From a virus: a stretch of DNA of 51,270 nucleotides. Every line of letters starts with the position of its first letter. Position 1 is the first letter of the stretch. The position numbers and the translations under genes are program-made. This document shows positions 25,915-34,288 of this stretch, one piece after another. The notes under the pieces were generated by a model. That model was not told the origin of the DNA, did not search any database, and saw nothing but the letters and a program-made list of their open reading frames with translations. The DNA lies in IMG/VR virus record IMGVR_UViG_3300050821_007428, positions 1-51,270 of that record, one strand, 5' to 3'.

Positions 25915-26348
25915 TCTTGCGACACCGGGTTATTCGGATCGAGCTGTAACGTGACGATCACTCGAGACCATGAAAGATTCCCATTACCCGAAGTCCACGG
26001 CTCATCTACAGCGGATATGAGCCATGTGCGTACGGCCCCGGTGGGATACTGTTTAAAAGTCAGGAGATCGCCACCTTTCGATTCCACGCGGTTGATAGCG
26101 TCAGGATTAAAGAACATGTAAACCGCACGGTAAACTCCATTACCCTGTAAAAAGTCATACTTGCGTAGATCCGATCCTCGTACAGCTTGTATCTGCACAC
26201 GCATCGGAATCGCTGCAGCATAAGCGGGAGTGCTCTTTCCGCCAGCTGCAATAGTATTACCAGTAGACACATACCAACTAGCTGCTATGTCTGGATTGAC
26301 AGAGTTTATAGCCCCGCGTACGAGACCGTGTAAGTTGCCTATGCTCAT
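25911..26348 (-). CDS. Head-tail joining protein, unknown family
   Basis: This encodes 145 residues; the ATG at 26348 overlaps the upstream stop (ATGA). The protein is beta-rich with IPMRVQIQAVRGSDLRKYDFLQG and WSRVIVTLQLD near the end. Order suggests a head-closure or tail-completion role. I cannot give a firm family. Confidence 0.65.
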   Translation of the reverse strand: MSIGNLHGLVRGAINSVNPDIAASWYVSTGNTIAAGGKSTPAYAAAIPMRVQIQAVRGSDLRKYDFLQGNGVYRAVYMFFNPDAINRVESKGGDLLTFKQYPTGAVRTWLISAVDEPWTSGNGNLSWSRVIVTLQLDPNNPVSQD

Positions 26349-26932
26349 GTCAACACCTGCCAATCGGTAGATCGGAGCATGACCCCCTTATCTACGAGAC
26401 CTTTGTTGAACCCTTTGATAGCAACAGTTAGCGGCGCGTTATCCGCTGGCCAATCATTCATGGAATTTACGAGCTGATCGTTAATCAGCTCACCCATGTG
26501 CCGCAATGACAATTTCGAATTGTATCCCGTCTCGACAAGGATATCGGCTAAATCACTACCCCAAGTCGGAGAATTCTGTGCAATCATGTTGGTAAAAAAC
26601 GGTCGTGCAGGAATTCGCGCGTTACCGTAATTATTCCAAAATGCAACTGTTGCGACAGGCAATGGTGCCGCAGACTTCGGAGGACCTACAAATGACGCAA
26701 GTTTTGCGGGCCGGGCCTTACGATACTTCTTCAGTGCACTAGGACGTTGACCTTTCTGAAAGGGACCAACCTTGTTGAGTTTATCCAATCCTTTCAGTAA
26801 CCGCTCAGCCCCAGCCGATCGTTGTGGGTAAGTGGCACCTTCAAGAAACCCCACGCGCACGGTGTTAGCTGAAGTCAGCTTTTCAACTGTTCTTGCTAAC
26901 ACCCGTTCGAGTTTCTTGCCGCCACGTATCAT
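26345..26932 (-). CDS. HK97 gp10-like neck protein
   Basis: This encodes 195 residues. It is basic at the N-terminus, with FWNNYGNARIPARPFFTNMI matching the E/N-x-G...PARPFF signature of gp10-like head-tail completion proteins. The C-terminal helix contains NDQLVNSMNDWPADNAPLT. It overlaps the 71-aa gene upstream by four bases. Confidence 0.7.
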   Translation of the reverse strand: MIRGGKKLERVLARTVEKLTSANTVRVGFLEGATYPQRSAGAERLLKGLDKLNKVGPFQKGQRPSALKKYRKARPAKLASFVGPPKSAAPLPVATVAFWNNYGNARIPARPFFTNMIAQNSPTWGSDLADILVETGYNSKLSLRHMGELINDQLVNSMNDWPADNAPLTVAIKGFNKGLVDKGVMLRSTDWQVLT

Positions 26933-27144
26933 TTGATTTCAAATATAGATCCGTCTAATACGTACCGAAGCTTGGCATTCTTCTTAAACCAAGCTTTCAT
27001 GACCGAATTATCAACATTCTTAGTCATACCAAAAGGAACCTTCGAGCCCAAAATCCCCTGCAGCTGAATAGCCCTATAATCGGGCTTTCCAGGCGTACCA
27101 ACTTCAATGACATAACCGTGAGGGAGTGTGCATCCAACGTTCAT
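26929..27144 (-). CDS. Small virion-region protein, short paralogue of the 151-aa protein
   Basis: This encodes 71 residues. MNVGCTLPHGYVIEVG and YRAIQLQGI parallel VTIGCRFPNGYTLEVG and YQRIKLKGT in the gene at 27657-28112, on the other side of the DUF4054 gene. The C-terminal part (NSVMKAWFKKN) parallels the tryptophan helix there. The function is unknown; duplication and shortening are inferred. It begins at TAATG. Confidence 0.7.
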   Translation of the reverse strand: MNVGCTLPHGYVIEVGTPGKPDYRAIQLQGILGSKVPFGMTKNVDNSVMKAWFKKNAKLRYVLDGSIFEIK

Positions 27145-27653
27145 TACTCAATCTCTCCGAATCCAAGTTGCCATGGGAATCCGGGGCCGTTCGGACCAAA
27201 GGAAGGCGGCCCAATGTAATGCATGGTCCGATACTGCGCGGTTTGTTGCCAGAATTTCGCGCCATACTTCGTTTGAATGAAATACGCTTCACTCTGCGTA
27301 ACCGTAGAGGAGTACTCTGCACTAACGGATACCGATCCCTCAGCAGCACTATCAATCCTACCCACGATGCCTTGTGGGGTAGTGACATTTCCTGCCCCGT
27401 CGTTGGCGCCGTATTCAATCGTAGCCAGATGCGCAGTCAACGTGTACAGAAATAACAATCGCTTGTTGGCATCCTGTACACGTGACGCACATGAATTGTC
27501 GAGTAGCAAAGTCGCGTCATTAAACGCGGTCTGCATCTGACCATTCGTCAACCCCGCAAATTCCGGATACAACCCCGCGAATTCAACAGAGCTGAATTGT
27601 ACAATCCCCCGGGTTATGGGGGGACACGGTGTTGGACAGGGAACTACGGGCAT
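27144..27653 (-). CDS. DUF4054 head-tail adaptor
   Basis: This encodes 169 residues. FAGLYPEFAGLTNGQMQTAFNDATLLLDNS with a following LLFLYTLTAHLA helix is the gp6-like connector pattern of DUF4054. GTVTQSEAY/TKYGAKFWQQT is the usual C-terminal stretch. It attaches to the portal and forms the first ring of the neck. Confidence 0.85.
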   Translation of the reverse strand: MPVVPCPTPCPPITRGIVQFSSVEFAGLYPEFAGLTNGQMQTAFNDATLLLDNSCASRVQDANKRLLFLYTLTAHLATIEYGANDGAGNVTTPQGIVGRIDSAAEGSVSVSAEYSSTVTQSEAYFIQTKYGAKFWQQTAQYRTMHYIGPPSFGPNGPGFPWQLGFGEIE

Positions 27654-27656
27654 GAC

Positions 27657-28112
27657 TTACTTATCTTCGCTGAAGTTGGCTGTCTCGACTTTGTCCTTAC
27701 CCACGGTAAGTATCTTGCTCGGATCTAACGGTGCAAGAGGCGCAGGTTTCGACATCGCATCAATAACCGCTGCCTTCGCATTGCCGCCTTTCGTAGCATC
27801 AGCAATTTCAAAGAGATCGCCGGACTTGAGCACGGCGGCTTTCGGATGCTCCCTCTTCCAACGTTCCCAAAAATCCTTGGGAATTTGATTCAAAAATGGC
27901 TCAGGGTTTCCAACCGAAGGAACCAAAATCCCCCGACGAAACATCGCCGCATTGTGCCAATGAGTCCCTTTTAACTTGATTCGCTGATAGTCATCCTGAC
28001 GACGCACCAAAGAAATCAACCCATCCTTCGGGCCGCCTTTTACCGTAGTCTGCAAACCAACTTCCAACGTATAACCGTTGGGAAATCGACATCCGATTGT
28101 TACCAGTTCCAT
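27657..28112 (-). CDS. Virion-region protein, 151 aa, unknown
   Basis: This has an N-terminal beta unit (VTIGCRFPNGYTLEVG), a middle helix with WERWKREHPKAAVLKSGDLFEIA, and a disordered charged tail. It is homologous over its ends to the 71-aa protein at 26929. Similar genes occur between capsid and adaptor genes in this phage group. A capsid-associated role is likely but unproven. Confidence 0.65.
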   Translation of the reverse strand: MELVTIGCRFPNGYTLEVGLQTTVKGGPKDGLISLVRRQDDYQRIKLKGTHWHNAAMFRRGILVPSVGNPEPFLNQIPKDFWERWKREHPKAAVLKSGDLFEIADATKGGNAKAAVIDAMSKPAPLAPLDPSKILTVGKDKVETANFSEDK

Positions 28113-28123
28113 AATCTATCACC

Positions 28124-28669
28124 TCAAAAAAATTTTGCTGTTGTTGAAACTCTAGCCAAATGCCCCGGGCCTGTATTACTACAGACTATCCACGGGGTCT
28201 CAATGGCTCCGCCTATCTCTCCCGAGATTGCCGAGCCATCGGAAATTGAAGCGTAAACCGTATCTCCGTAGTTAGCACCTCCCGCAAATCGTAGCCAAAA
28301 ATTTCCTGAATTCATGAGCGTGGCAACGATGCCTTGCCGCATCCTCCAGGCTTGAAACTGATGATCCCACGTCTGCCACGTCCACGCGGCCATAGGACCG
28401 CCGAACCGTGCCGGGCCGCCTATGACCCCTCCGTTGGCGTAATTGACATTCTGAAGAGGTAGGACGAGTCCGAATGTATCCTCCGGAGTCGTCTGTGAGT
28501 TGAGCACAAAGCCGGTGGCGGGATTACCCCAACCGAATCGACCCTGTAGTATTCCGCCTGGACCCGCGCGCCAGGAACTAGCCCCGGCAAGAGATGATGA
28601 AAACGGAACGAGGGTTTCAAGATTCTGACCTAAAACTCTCGAGGCAAAGCCGCCTTCCCACGCGGTCAT
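28124..28669 (-). CDS. Paralogue of the head decoration/cement protein
   Basis: This encodes 181 residues. The segment ATLMNSGNFWLRFAGGANYG, then DTVYASISDGSAISG, matches VTLFNEGDFWAKFATGATVG, then NNVYADPNDGAPLAG, in the protein encoded at 30131-31279, and GRFGWGNPATGFVLN aligns with its GNFAWVGPQGQVSQS. So the phage carries two cement-type proteins, one on each side of the capsid gene. This copy lacks the repeat modules. Confidence 0.7.
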   Translation of the reverse strand: MTAWEGGFASRVLGQNLETLVPFSSSLAGASSWRAGPGGILQGRFGWGNPATGFVLNSQTTPEDTFGLVLPLQNVNYANGGVIGGPARFGGPMAAWTWQTWDHQFQAWRMRQGIVATLMNSGNFWLRFAGGANYGDTVYASISDGSAISGEIGGAIETPWIVCSNTGPGHLARVSTTAKFF

Positions 28670-28995
28670 GACGCTAGTCCTACACCGGGGGTAAAATATA
28701 TCCCAGCTGAACCGGAGTATAACACTGCAGCCGCATATAGCTGGCCCAACTGAGCCAAACGTATTTGCGCGGGAGTCAGCGAGATGATAGTCGACTCATC
28801 GGGCGCAATGATGAAATCACACTCAGCTGGCGGAGGGCCTGTCCACGCGGTGGCTATAACCCCCTCAGGACCGAGGGCAACATAAGCGTAAAGGGGTTGA
28901 CCTGAGGTCGCGTTTAAGACCCGAAGTTGTAACGAATAGGAATCAAATACCGGCAGCTGGTACGCGGCAGAATCCGTACTCGTTTGCCAGCCCAT
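28666..28995 (-). CDS. Small capsid-region protein, unknown
   Basis: This encodes 109 residues, beta-rich, without recognised motifs (SYSLQLRVLNATSGQPLYAY is representative). GGGAA lies six bases before the ATG. It overlaps the cement paralogue by four bases and follows the capsid gene after a hairpin-containing 72-base gap. Confidence 0.6.
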   Translation of the reverse strand: MGWQTSTDSAAYQLPVFDSYSLQLRVLNATSGQPLYAYVALGPEGVIATAWTGPPPAECDFIIAPDESTIISLTPAQIRLAQLGQLYAAAVLYSGSAGIYFTPGVGLAS

Positions 28996-29022
28996 GGTTT
29001 TCCCACGGGGCTGGAACGGAGA

Positions 29023-29050
29023 GGACCCGGAGGCAATGCAACGCGGGTCC
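29023..29050 (-). terminator. Hairpin downstream of the capsid gene
   Basis: GGACCCG and CGGGTCC (29023-29029, 29044-29050) form a 7-bp stem with a 14-base loop. No T-run follows on the minus strand, so it is more likely an RNA stabiliser or attenuator than a full intrinsic terminator. Confidence 0.35.
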
Positions 29051-29067
29051 GTGATGGCATGCTCCGT

Positions 29068-30093
29068 TTACGCTCCGAGCATTTGCGCGAAGAAGACCGG
29101 ACGGTAAATGATGGTCCCCCAAGACCCCTGAGACTTCTTCTGTTCCCAGGACGAAGTCTTGACGACCATTGCATGCGCCCGCATTTTCTCGGTGAAGGAC
29201 GCTTCACAAGTCTGCTGTCCTTCGACATTGTTGGCGATCAACTGAATCAGTTCCGTACCGCCAAACCCGCCGCCGCCGTTGATTGCGAATTCCGGAACCG
29301 TCACGATTTTCAGATTCGGGAAATTCTTCTTAATCTGATCAAACACGTTCACGTTGAACTGGTTTGTGTTGTTGAAATTCGTGACGTTACCCGGGCTAAT
29401 TCCCATGGTGTAGTCCGTTTCAGCATCCACAAGGCCGTTGCCTTGGGCGATCATTTCCTGTACGAGCCGCAGAACGTCCGAGTAGATCACTGCCGCATCG
29501 GCGCCGAACCATGACGATGTAGGCGCAATCGGCGCCGGCAAAGACGGATCGTTTGTACCACCGAAATTCTGCAACCCGGAGATACCAAACAGATACACAA
29601 GGTTCTGATACTTATTCAACGCCAGGATCGAACCCATGTTGACTTGGTTGGCCCAATCAATCTTGGCTTCGGCCGCACGGGCAAGCTCACGTTCACCCCA
29701 ACGAGTATTGGTTTGGTAGTGATATGACTGACGCTGCGGAAAGTTGACATTCGCGTTGGACATGCCGTCCTGACTGAAATCGCCATAACTCGCAACTTCG
29801 CCAGTCCGTTCCGCCAACAGAAACATGGCCGTATCCGAGACCCACGTACCTTTTTTGGTCTCACCATAAAGCTCTGCGGCCTTCGTAGGGCGCACCAAAA
29901 CTTCAATGATCTTCGGATCAACGTACGTCGTAAACAACGACGGAATACCAGCGTTTGCGGCGGTAACGAGCTGTGGCTGTGCGTCAAACGCACTGTCATA
30001 GCTCATCAACTCAGCCTCGCGGACCTCTTGATTGAGACCTCGCATAATGTGGATACCGTAACGTCGGCCGATATCAGCAAGGTCAATACGCAT
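29068..30093 (-). CDS. Major capsid protein, DUF2184
   Basis: This encodes 341 residues of the HK97-fold shell subunit. IPSLFTTYVDPKIIEVLVRPTKA near residue 50, WGERELARAAEA and MGISPGNVTNFNNTN are DUF2184 features. The C-terminus ends in a beta strand pattern GTIIYRPVFFAQMLGA. A 21-base stretch of the gene (29605-29625) is duplicated outside coding sequence at 34903-34923. Confidence 0.9.
   Translation of the reverse strand: MRIDLADIGRRYGIHIMRGLNQEVREAELMSYDSAFDAQPQLVTAANAGIPSLFTTYVDPKIIEVLVRPTKAAELYGETKKGTWVSDTAMFLLAERTGEVASYGDFSQDGMSNANVNFPQRQSYHYQTNTRWGERELARAAEAKIDWANQVNMGSILALNKYQNLVYLFGISGLQNFGGTNDPSLPAPIAPTSSWFGADAAVIYSDVLRLVQEMIAQGNGLVDAETDYTMGISPGNVTNFNNTNQFNVNVFDQIKKNFPNLKIVTVPEFAINGGGGFGGTELIQLIANNVEGQQTCEASFTEKMRAHAMVVKTSSWEQKKSQGSWGTIIYRPVFFAQMLGA
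29605..29625 (-). repeat. 21-base exact repeat, copy within the capsid gene
   Basis: The 21 bases at 29605-29625 are identical, in the same orientation, to 34903-34923 in a non-coding gap. Here they encode LALNKYQ of the capsid protein. Confidence 0.9.
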
Positions 30094-30130
30094 AGTCTTA
30101 GATCCTGTCTGTTTATTTGACGATTACGGG

Positions 30131-31279
30131 TTAATTCGTGCTGATCTTGCCAAGCTCATTGGCCAGGGGACTATACGTTCCCCGAACCTTGAACCCGGTC
30201 GGCTGCGACGTACCAGCTACGGTCACCGTCGTAGACGCGAAATTCTGAGCGACACTGAGTGAATACAGCCCCGTTCCGCCTGGAGTGTCGCCATTCGTCA
30301 CTGCGACACCAGCAGCAGTTGCCGTAGTCGCCTGACTCAACACATACACGCCAACGCCACCAGGGGTTCCACTCGTCTGAGAGGCGACCGTTGTTGCGGC
30401 GGGTATACCGTTACCAATTACAGTATCCCCCACAAGCAGCGGCCCCGAGAACCCGTTGACTGCAGTGACTGTCAGCGCGGTACTCGTGGCCGTCGATGCA
30501 ACACCCGAAAAGGCATTCTGCTGCAGACCGATGGTCGTACCGTTCGTGACGCCCGTACCCGAGATGACATCACCGAAATTCAAAGCGCCGGTGAGATCCG
30601 CAGTAACGTCGAGTGTGGTGGATACCGACGTAACCGCTTCCGGGCCCGCCGATCCCGTAGCTGCCGCACTCATTTGGTATGTGCCACGCAAACCGTAGCC
30701 ATAGCCTGCAGTAACAGTCAACTGCGCGAGAATCGTGGTACCGGCCGGGATGTCCGTACCCGTTACGACATCGCCCACCGACAAAATGCCGGCAGTTACG
30801 GTATTGATTGTCAACGTAGTTGAAGTGTTGACTACCGTACCTGTACCCGTAAATCCCGCCGAAGCCGTAGCAGTTGCACCCGACGGCGCCGTAGCTCCCG
30901 CCAATGGCGCACCGTCATTCGGATCGGCATACACGTTGTTACCAACCGTGGCGCCGGTCGCAAACTTCGCCCAAAAATCGCCCTCATTGAAGAGGGTGAC
31001 CATGAATCCTTCTGGGACAACGAGCGTCTCTTCACCCAAGAATTGAGTGATGAGCGCTTGTTCATTGCGACCCAGAAACCCGATCTGATAGCCGGAGACA
31101 AACGATTGAGATACCTGACCCTGCGGCCCGACCCAGGCGAAATTGCCTACAATCAATCCACCAGCGGGCGCTACGAGTGCGCCGGGGCCGGCAAGAACGG
31201 AAGCAAAGGGATTGGTCGACGCAAAGTCACCCACTACTGCGGGCGCCTGATTGTCGTTGATTTTACTCTGAAACGGCAT
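30131..31279 (-). CDS. Head decoration/cement protein with repeat modules
   Basis: This encodes 382 residues. Residues 1-128 are the cement domain (GNFAWVGPQG, VTLFNEGDFWAKFATGATVG), the same fold as the product of 28124-28669. Residues about 142-357 hold one clear beta module (142-217), a degenerate one (219-258), a second clear one (259-327) and a partial one. All carry G-D-x(V/I)xGxGIPAxTT-type turns. These likely stand out from the capsid surface. It lies immediately upstream of the capsid gene. Confidence 0.75.
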   Translation of the reverse strand: MPFQSKINDNQAPAVVGDFASTNPFASVLAGPGALVAPAGGLIVGNFAWVGPQGQVSQSFVSGYQIGFLGRNEQALITQFLGEETLVVPEGFMVTLFNEGDFWAKFATGATVGNNVYADPNDGAPLAGATAPSGATATASAGFTGTGTVVNTSTTLTINTVTAGILSVGDVVTGTDIPAGTTILAQLTVTAGYGYGLRGTYQMSAAATGSAGPEAVTSVSTTLDVTADLTGALNFGDVISGTGVTNGTTIGLQQNAFSGVASTATSTALTVTAVNGFSGPLLVGDTVIGNGIPAATTVASQTSGTPGGVGVYVLSQATTATAAGVAVTNGDTPGGTGLYSLSVAQNFASTTVTVAGTSQPTGFKVRGTYSPLANELGKISTN

Positions 31280-31297
31280 GATTGATTTCCTGTAGGG

Positions 31298-31966
31298 TTA
31301 ACGCAACCGGCCGTAACCGGGAATGAGTTTCTCGAGACTGGACACGACGGCGCGATCCATAGCGGGCGTACCCGTAGCCGAAGCCCGATCTTTGGCCAAT
31401 CGCAACATAGTCGACAACCCGGAAGCAGGGATACCCGTGTGATCAACCTTCAGATGATCGAGCGCCGCACGATACGCCTTGCCGGCGCTATCGAAAGTAA
31501 CTTTGCCCAGAATCGGCTCAACATCAACGAGAGCTTTATGGAGAGCGTCTCGTGCGCCCACAGCCTGGGCGATCATTTTGGATACGGTAGCGGAATCAAT
31601 CGCGGTCTTGCCGTCGGCCCGATTGCCGCCCGGAGTAGTGGGATCGCCTTCGTCTTCACCTTCGATTTCTTCATCGTTGGTGCCTTCCGGATCATCATCC
31701 CGGTCTTCTGCAGCCTTGTCTTTCTCTTCATCCGACATGGCATCAAAGGCCTTTTTGTCTTCGTCGGACATCTTGTCTCGAGCCTTATCATGCGCAGCCT
31801 TCCGATCTTTCGCTGCTTTGTCTTCGATGGGTTTCGAGGAAGCTACGTTACCCGGCATGGCGTCCTTCCCTTTATCTGCTGCCATCACTGCAGCCAAGAC
31901 ATCTTCCGGCTTTTTATCGGTCGCCAGAAAGGGCGTAATGGCCTTAAGCACGGCGGAAAGCTTCAT
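31298..31966 (-). CDS. Scaffold-like acidic protein
   Basis: This encodes 222 residues. The middle (50-115) is extremely charged and mostly acidic (DEDKKAFDAMSDEEKDK, DDDPEGTNDEEIEGEDEGD), and the C-terminal third is helical. In related phages such a segment is often fused behind the DUF2213 domain; here it is a separate gene downstream of it. A scaffolding role during head assembly is inferred from charge and position. Confidence 0.65.
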   Translation of the reverse strand: MKLSAVLKAITPFLATDKKPEDVLAAVMAADKGKDAMPGNVASSKPIEDKAAKDRKAAHDKARDKMSDEDKKAFDAMSDEEKDKAAEDRDDDPEGTNDEEIEGEDEGDPTTPGGNRADGKTAIDSATVSKMIAQAVGARDALHKALVDVEPILGKVTFDSAGKAYRAALDHLKVDHTGIPASGLSTMLRLAKDRASATGTPAMDRAVVSSLEKLIPGYGRLR

Positions 31967-32014
31967 AGGGCTACCTTACAGAGTATGAGAATTAACCATA
32001 ATGAGGCGAGTATC

Positions 32015-32770
32015 CTACGTTTCTGTGATGTCCGTCAACTTATGGTCATTGACAAATACATCTGGCCCGGTACGACCGGTGTCGACGATGGCCAAATGAT
32101 TCGCCCACAGACTAAGCATTCGGCCATCGTAACGGTCTCCGTCGGGAGCTACTCCGCTATTCATTTCAGGGATGTAATGATAGCCAGGAGATAACTCACA
32201 CTGACGTTCGGATTCAATCGCTTCGATACCTTCGCCGTCCCATACGGTGAGGTCTGCGACGAGATAGGGAGCAACCCAACGTATGTTGGATATCGCGCCT
32301 ATGATCTTCTGTTTAATCTCGGGTTTTTGCGCAGTTTCAGACGTAACTGCGGTATGAATGATTACGAGCGGTACGCGCTCGAATGACTTCGCCGCAGCTT
32401 CGAGAGCAGCAGCATCCCGATACAGGTAATAAACCTTGTCCGGTTCGAGACCTAGCGATTCTGATCGTGGGATTTCCCGACCGAGATAGGGACATACATT
32501 CGCCTTGGATATGCGACAGTCTTTGACGTGGAGCCAGCCATTAATCGGATCTTTGGTACGCGCGGTCGGCGCGCGATCCATAGCAAGGCGGGGCGAGGAA
32601 TCTACTACACAATCAATTTCGAGGTCTTCGTCGCACTCGATCTCTAGTTCATCTTCGCCGGATTCCCGATAGGCAATCGCAACCGCTTGTTTTTGCGGCT
32701 TTCCAGCGGCAACTTCAGCTTTTACGTTGTGCGAAAACGCAGCTTTCGATTTACCGGGACGTAATGGCAT
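32015..32770 (-). CDS. DUF2213 prohead-protease-like protein
   Basis: This encodes 251 residues. The first 40 residues are a small basic unit (PGKSKAAFSHNVKAEVAAGKP is its core, ending QKQAVAIAY) that elsewhere exists as a separate phage protein, joined here to DUF2213. DUF2213 features are VCPYLGREIP, KVYYLYRDAAAL, ELSPGYHY and WANHLAIVDTGRTGPDV. The family is regarded as the head maturation protease. The ATG lies five bases after a good -10, so a nearly leaderless mRNA is possible. Confidence 0.85.
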   Translation of the reverse strand: MPLRPGKSKAAFSHNVKAEVAAGKPQKQAVAIAYRESGEDELEIECDEDLEIDCVVDSSPRLAMDRAPTARTKDPINGWLHVKDCRISKANVCPYLGREIPRSESLGLEPDKVYYLYRDAAALEAAAKSFERVPLVIIHTAVTSETAQKPEIKQKIIGAISNIRWVAPYLVADLTVWDGEGIEAIESERQCELSPGYHYIPEMNSGVAPDGDRYDGRMLSLWANHLAIVDTGRTGPDVFVNDHKLTDITET

Positions 32771-32775
32771 GCCCC

Positions 32776-32805
32776 AGTATATGGTAAATCACCCATTATG
32801 GTCAA
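32776..32805 (-). promoter_or_regulatory. Internal late promoter ahead of the protease/capsid genes
   Basis: On the minus strand TTGACC (32805-32800), an 18-base spacer and TATACT (32781-32776) form a strong sigma70-type promoter. Only GGGGC separates TATACT from the ATG at 32770. It would boost the head genes. The rest of 32771-32849 shows nothing else. Confidence 0.65.
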
Positions 32806-32849
32806 TCGTAACGTAGCGGCCCGCTGTGGTCTTCGAATCAAAGTACTAG

Positions 32850-32987
32850 TTAAGAGGTTAACGTCGACCCATCCACCGAAGTGTAAGAATCGTATCCCAA
32901 CAAGTTGAGTCTATATCGCATTCGCTTATGCACTCGATGCGGACACTCACTTATCGGAACGTCACAACAACCACAAACTATTTTCAT
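32850..32987 (-). CDS. Small Cys/His-rich protein
   Basis: This encodes 45 residues. The ATG at 32987 overlaps the upstream stop (ATGA). MKIVCGCCDVPISECPHRVH clusters four Cys and two His in the first 20 residues, likely a mini zinc site, then a basic helix RMRYRLNLLG. Its stop at 32852-32850 comes before the head-gene promoter. Confidence 0.6.
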   Translation of the reverse strand: MKIVCGCCDVPISECPHRVHKRMRYRLNLLGYDSYTSVDGSTLTS

Positions 32988-33196
32988 GATGATTTATCTA
33001 CGTGGGATATTGCGCATTCATGTACGGCTATCTGAGGGGGTTCTGTAGTCAACACAACTTCGTCTATCGTAGGCGATTTCATTTGCGCCTTGGTGCATTC
33101 ATCAACTGAAGCATACGGTCCGGATTCAATCCTACGAGAAATCTCCTCTCCAGTATGCGCATTCAACAAAATCAACATGACATAGATCGGGTCCAT
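32984..33196 (-). CDS. Small unknown protein, 70 aa
   Basis: This begins at TAATG, overlapping the MuF-like stop by one base, and ends in an ATGA overlap with the 45-aa gene. The N-terminus IYVMLILLNAHTGEEISRRI is hydrophobic; two Cys occur later. It has a beta-alpha character with no recognised family. Confidence 0.65.
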   Translation of the reverse strand: MDPIYVMLILLNAHTGEEISRRIESGPYASVDECTKAQMKSPTIDEVVLTTEPPQIAVHECAISHVDKSS

Positions 33197-34152
33197 TAGC
33201 GACGTCTCCTCTTATCCGTTATACCCGGAATAATAGCTCTTGAAGTACATCGACAATTTATCAACTGCCCCGGAAAAACCCATTCATTCTCTTCCGGATC
33301 ATACAAACCTTTGTCGAGATCGAAAATCTTTCCTTCTCGACCCCACGCAATGTGTATCGGCCGGGGCTCTTTGCCTCCAGCGCTATGTTGCCAGATAGCC
33401 TGACGTATCCCTAACTCCTGACGTCGCGTCGTCTCAATTACGGCCTTAGCCTTCGCGTTTTGATCCCTCGCGATAAGCGCGGCTCGTTTCTCCTCTATGC
33501 CGTATGACTGTTGTAATTTGGCGCTCAAAGTATGCAAATCCGAGCCCGCACGTACAGCCGCCCAAGTGTCTTGTTGTATCTTGTTGTAGAACGACGCCTG
33601 TAAATTGCGGATCAGTCCTACATTCTCGGCTACAACGAGTTTGTAGCTCTCCAAACTCTTGCGCGTAGGTCGGAATGAGACCGTAAAGCCCGCTTCCTTC
33701 AGTGCCGCTTTCATCGCCACGTCGGTTGCTGAAAAAGCTCGATCCGAGAACTGTTTTGCTATTTGGTCCGAGAGCTTGTCGAATTTTCCGCGCCATTTCT
33801 CGCCCCATTTCTTAAGAGCATTGTTGATTCGAATAGTTGAGCTAGGAGCATCATATGCCGGACGCCATTCGCCGGGAACCCAGCGGATTGAGCTTTCATC
33901 AATCTTAGTGTCGTCATCTTCTCTATATCGATATTCTTCTCGTGGGGGGTAATAGACGATACCTGCATCCATGGCGATTCCCGCAGTGGGGGGCGCTGCG
34001 TTCCATGCGCTCGTGATAAATCCCACGGCATCGGTCAGTGCATCCTGTAGCAACTGACGCAAACACTGCGCGTACCAAGCCTCAACCCCCGAGTTAGGAT
34101 GGATAGCTCGTACTGCTTTCGATTGCTCCGTGTTATTTGTCAGTTTGGGCAT
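33196..34152 (-). CDS. MuF-like minor head protein
   Basis: This encodes 318 residues. The C-terminal PGQLINCRCTSRAIIPG is the MuF hallmark, preceded by ETTRRQELGIRQAIWQHS. Residues 130-240 form the helical body. MuF proteins are minor head components placed after the portal gene. The ATG is inside the end of the small zinc-finger gene. Confidence 0.8.
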   Translation of the reverse strand: MPKLTNNTEQSKAVRAIHPNSGVEAWYAQCLRQLLQDALTDAVGFITSAWNAAPPTAGIAMDAGIVYYPPREEYRYREDDDTKIDESSIRWVPGEWRPAYDAPSSTIRINNALKKWGEKWRGKFDKLSDQIAKQFSDRAFSATDVAMKAALKEAGFTVSFRPTRKSLESYKLVVAENVGLIRNLQASFYNKIQQDTWAAVRAGSDLHTLSAKLQQSYGIEEKRAALIARDQNAKAKAVIETTRRQELGIRQAIWQHSAGGKEPRPIHIAWGREGKIFDLDKGLYDPEENEWVFPGQLINCRCTSRAIIPGITDKRRRR

Positions 34153-34288
34153 TGGGCAAATCCGAATGTATTACTAGGTCCGTTTCCTTAACTTCGGTTT
34201 CATCAATACACAAGGTTCCTGCGCCTTCGCATAGCCTACAATCTACCGGATCACCGTCGCATTGCGGACAGATAATCAACGCCCTCAT
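34133..34288 (-). CDS. Small zinc-finger protein, 51 aa
   Basis: The ATG at 34288 overlaps the previous stop (ATGA), and the stop lies 20 bases inside the MuF-like gene. CPQCDGDPVDCRLCEGAGTLC gives the CxxC...CxxC of a DnaJ-type zinc unit; the acidic tail follows. Function unknown. Confidence 0.65.
   Translation of the reverse strand: MRALIICPQCDGDPVDCRLCEGAGTLCIDETEVKETDLVIHSDLPNAQTDK

Noticed and set aside
20960-31990. Long plus-strand open frames opposite the structural genes (for example 21138-21665, 30735-31046, 31439-32194)
   Set aside because: They mirror strong coding sequence on the minus strand, lack ribosome-binding sites and give low-complexity or unnatural proteins.
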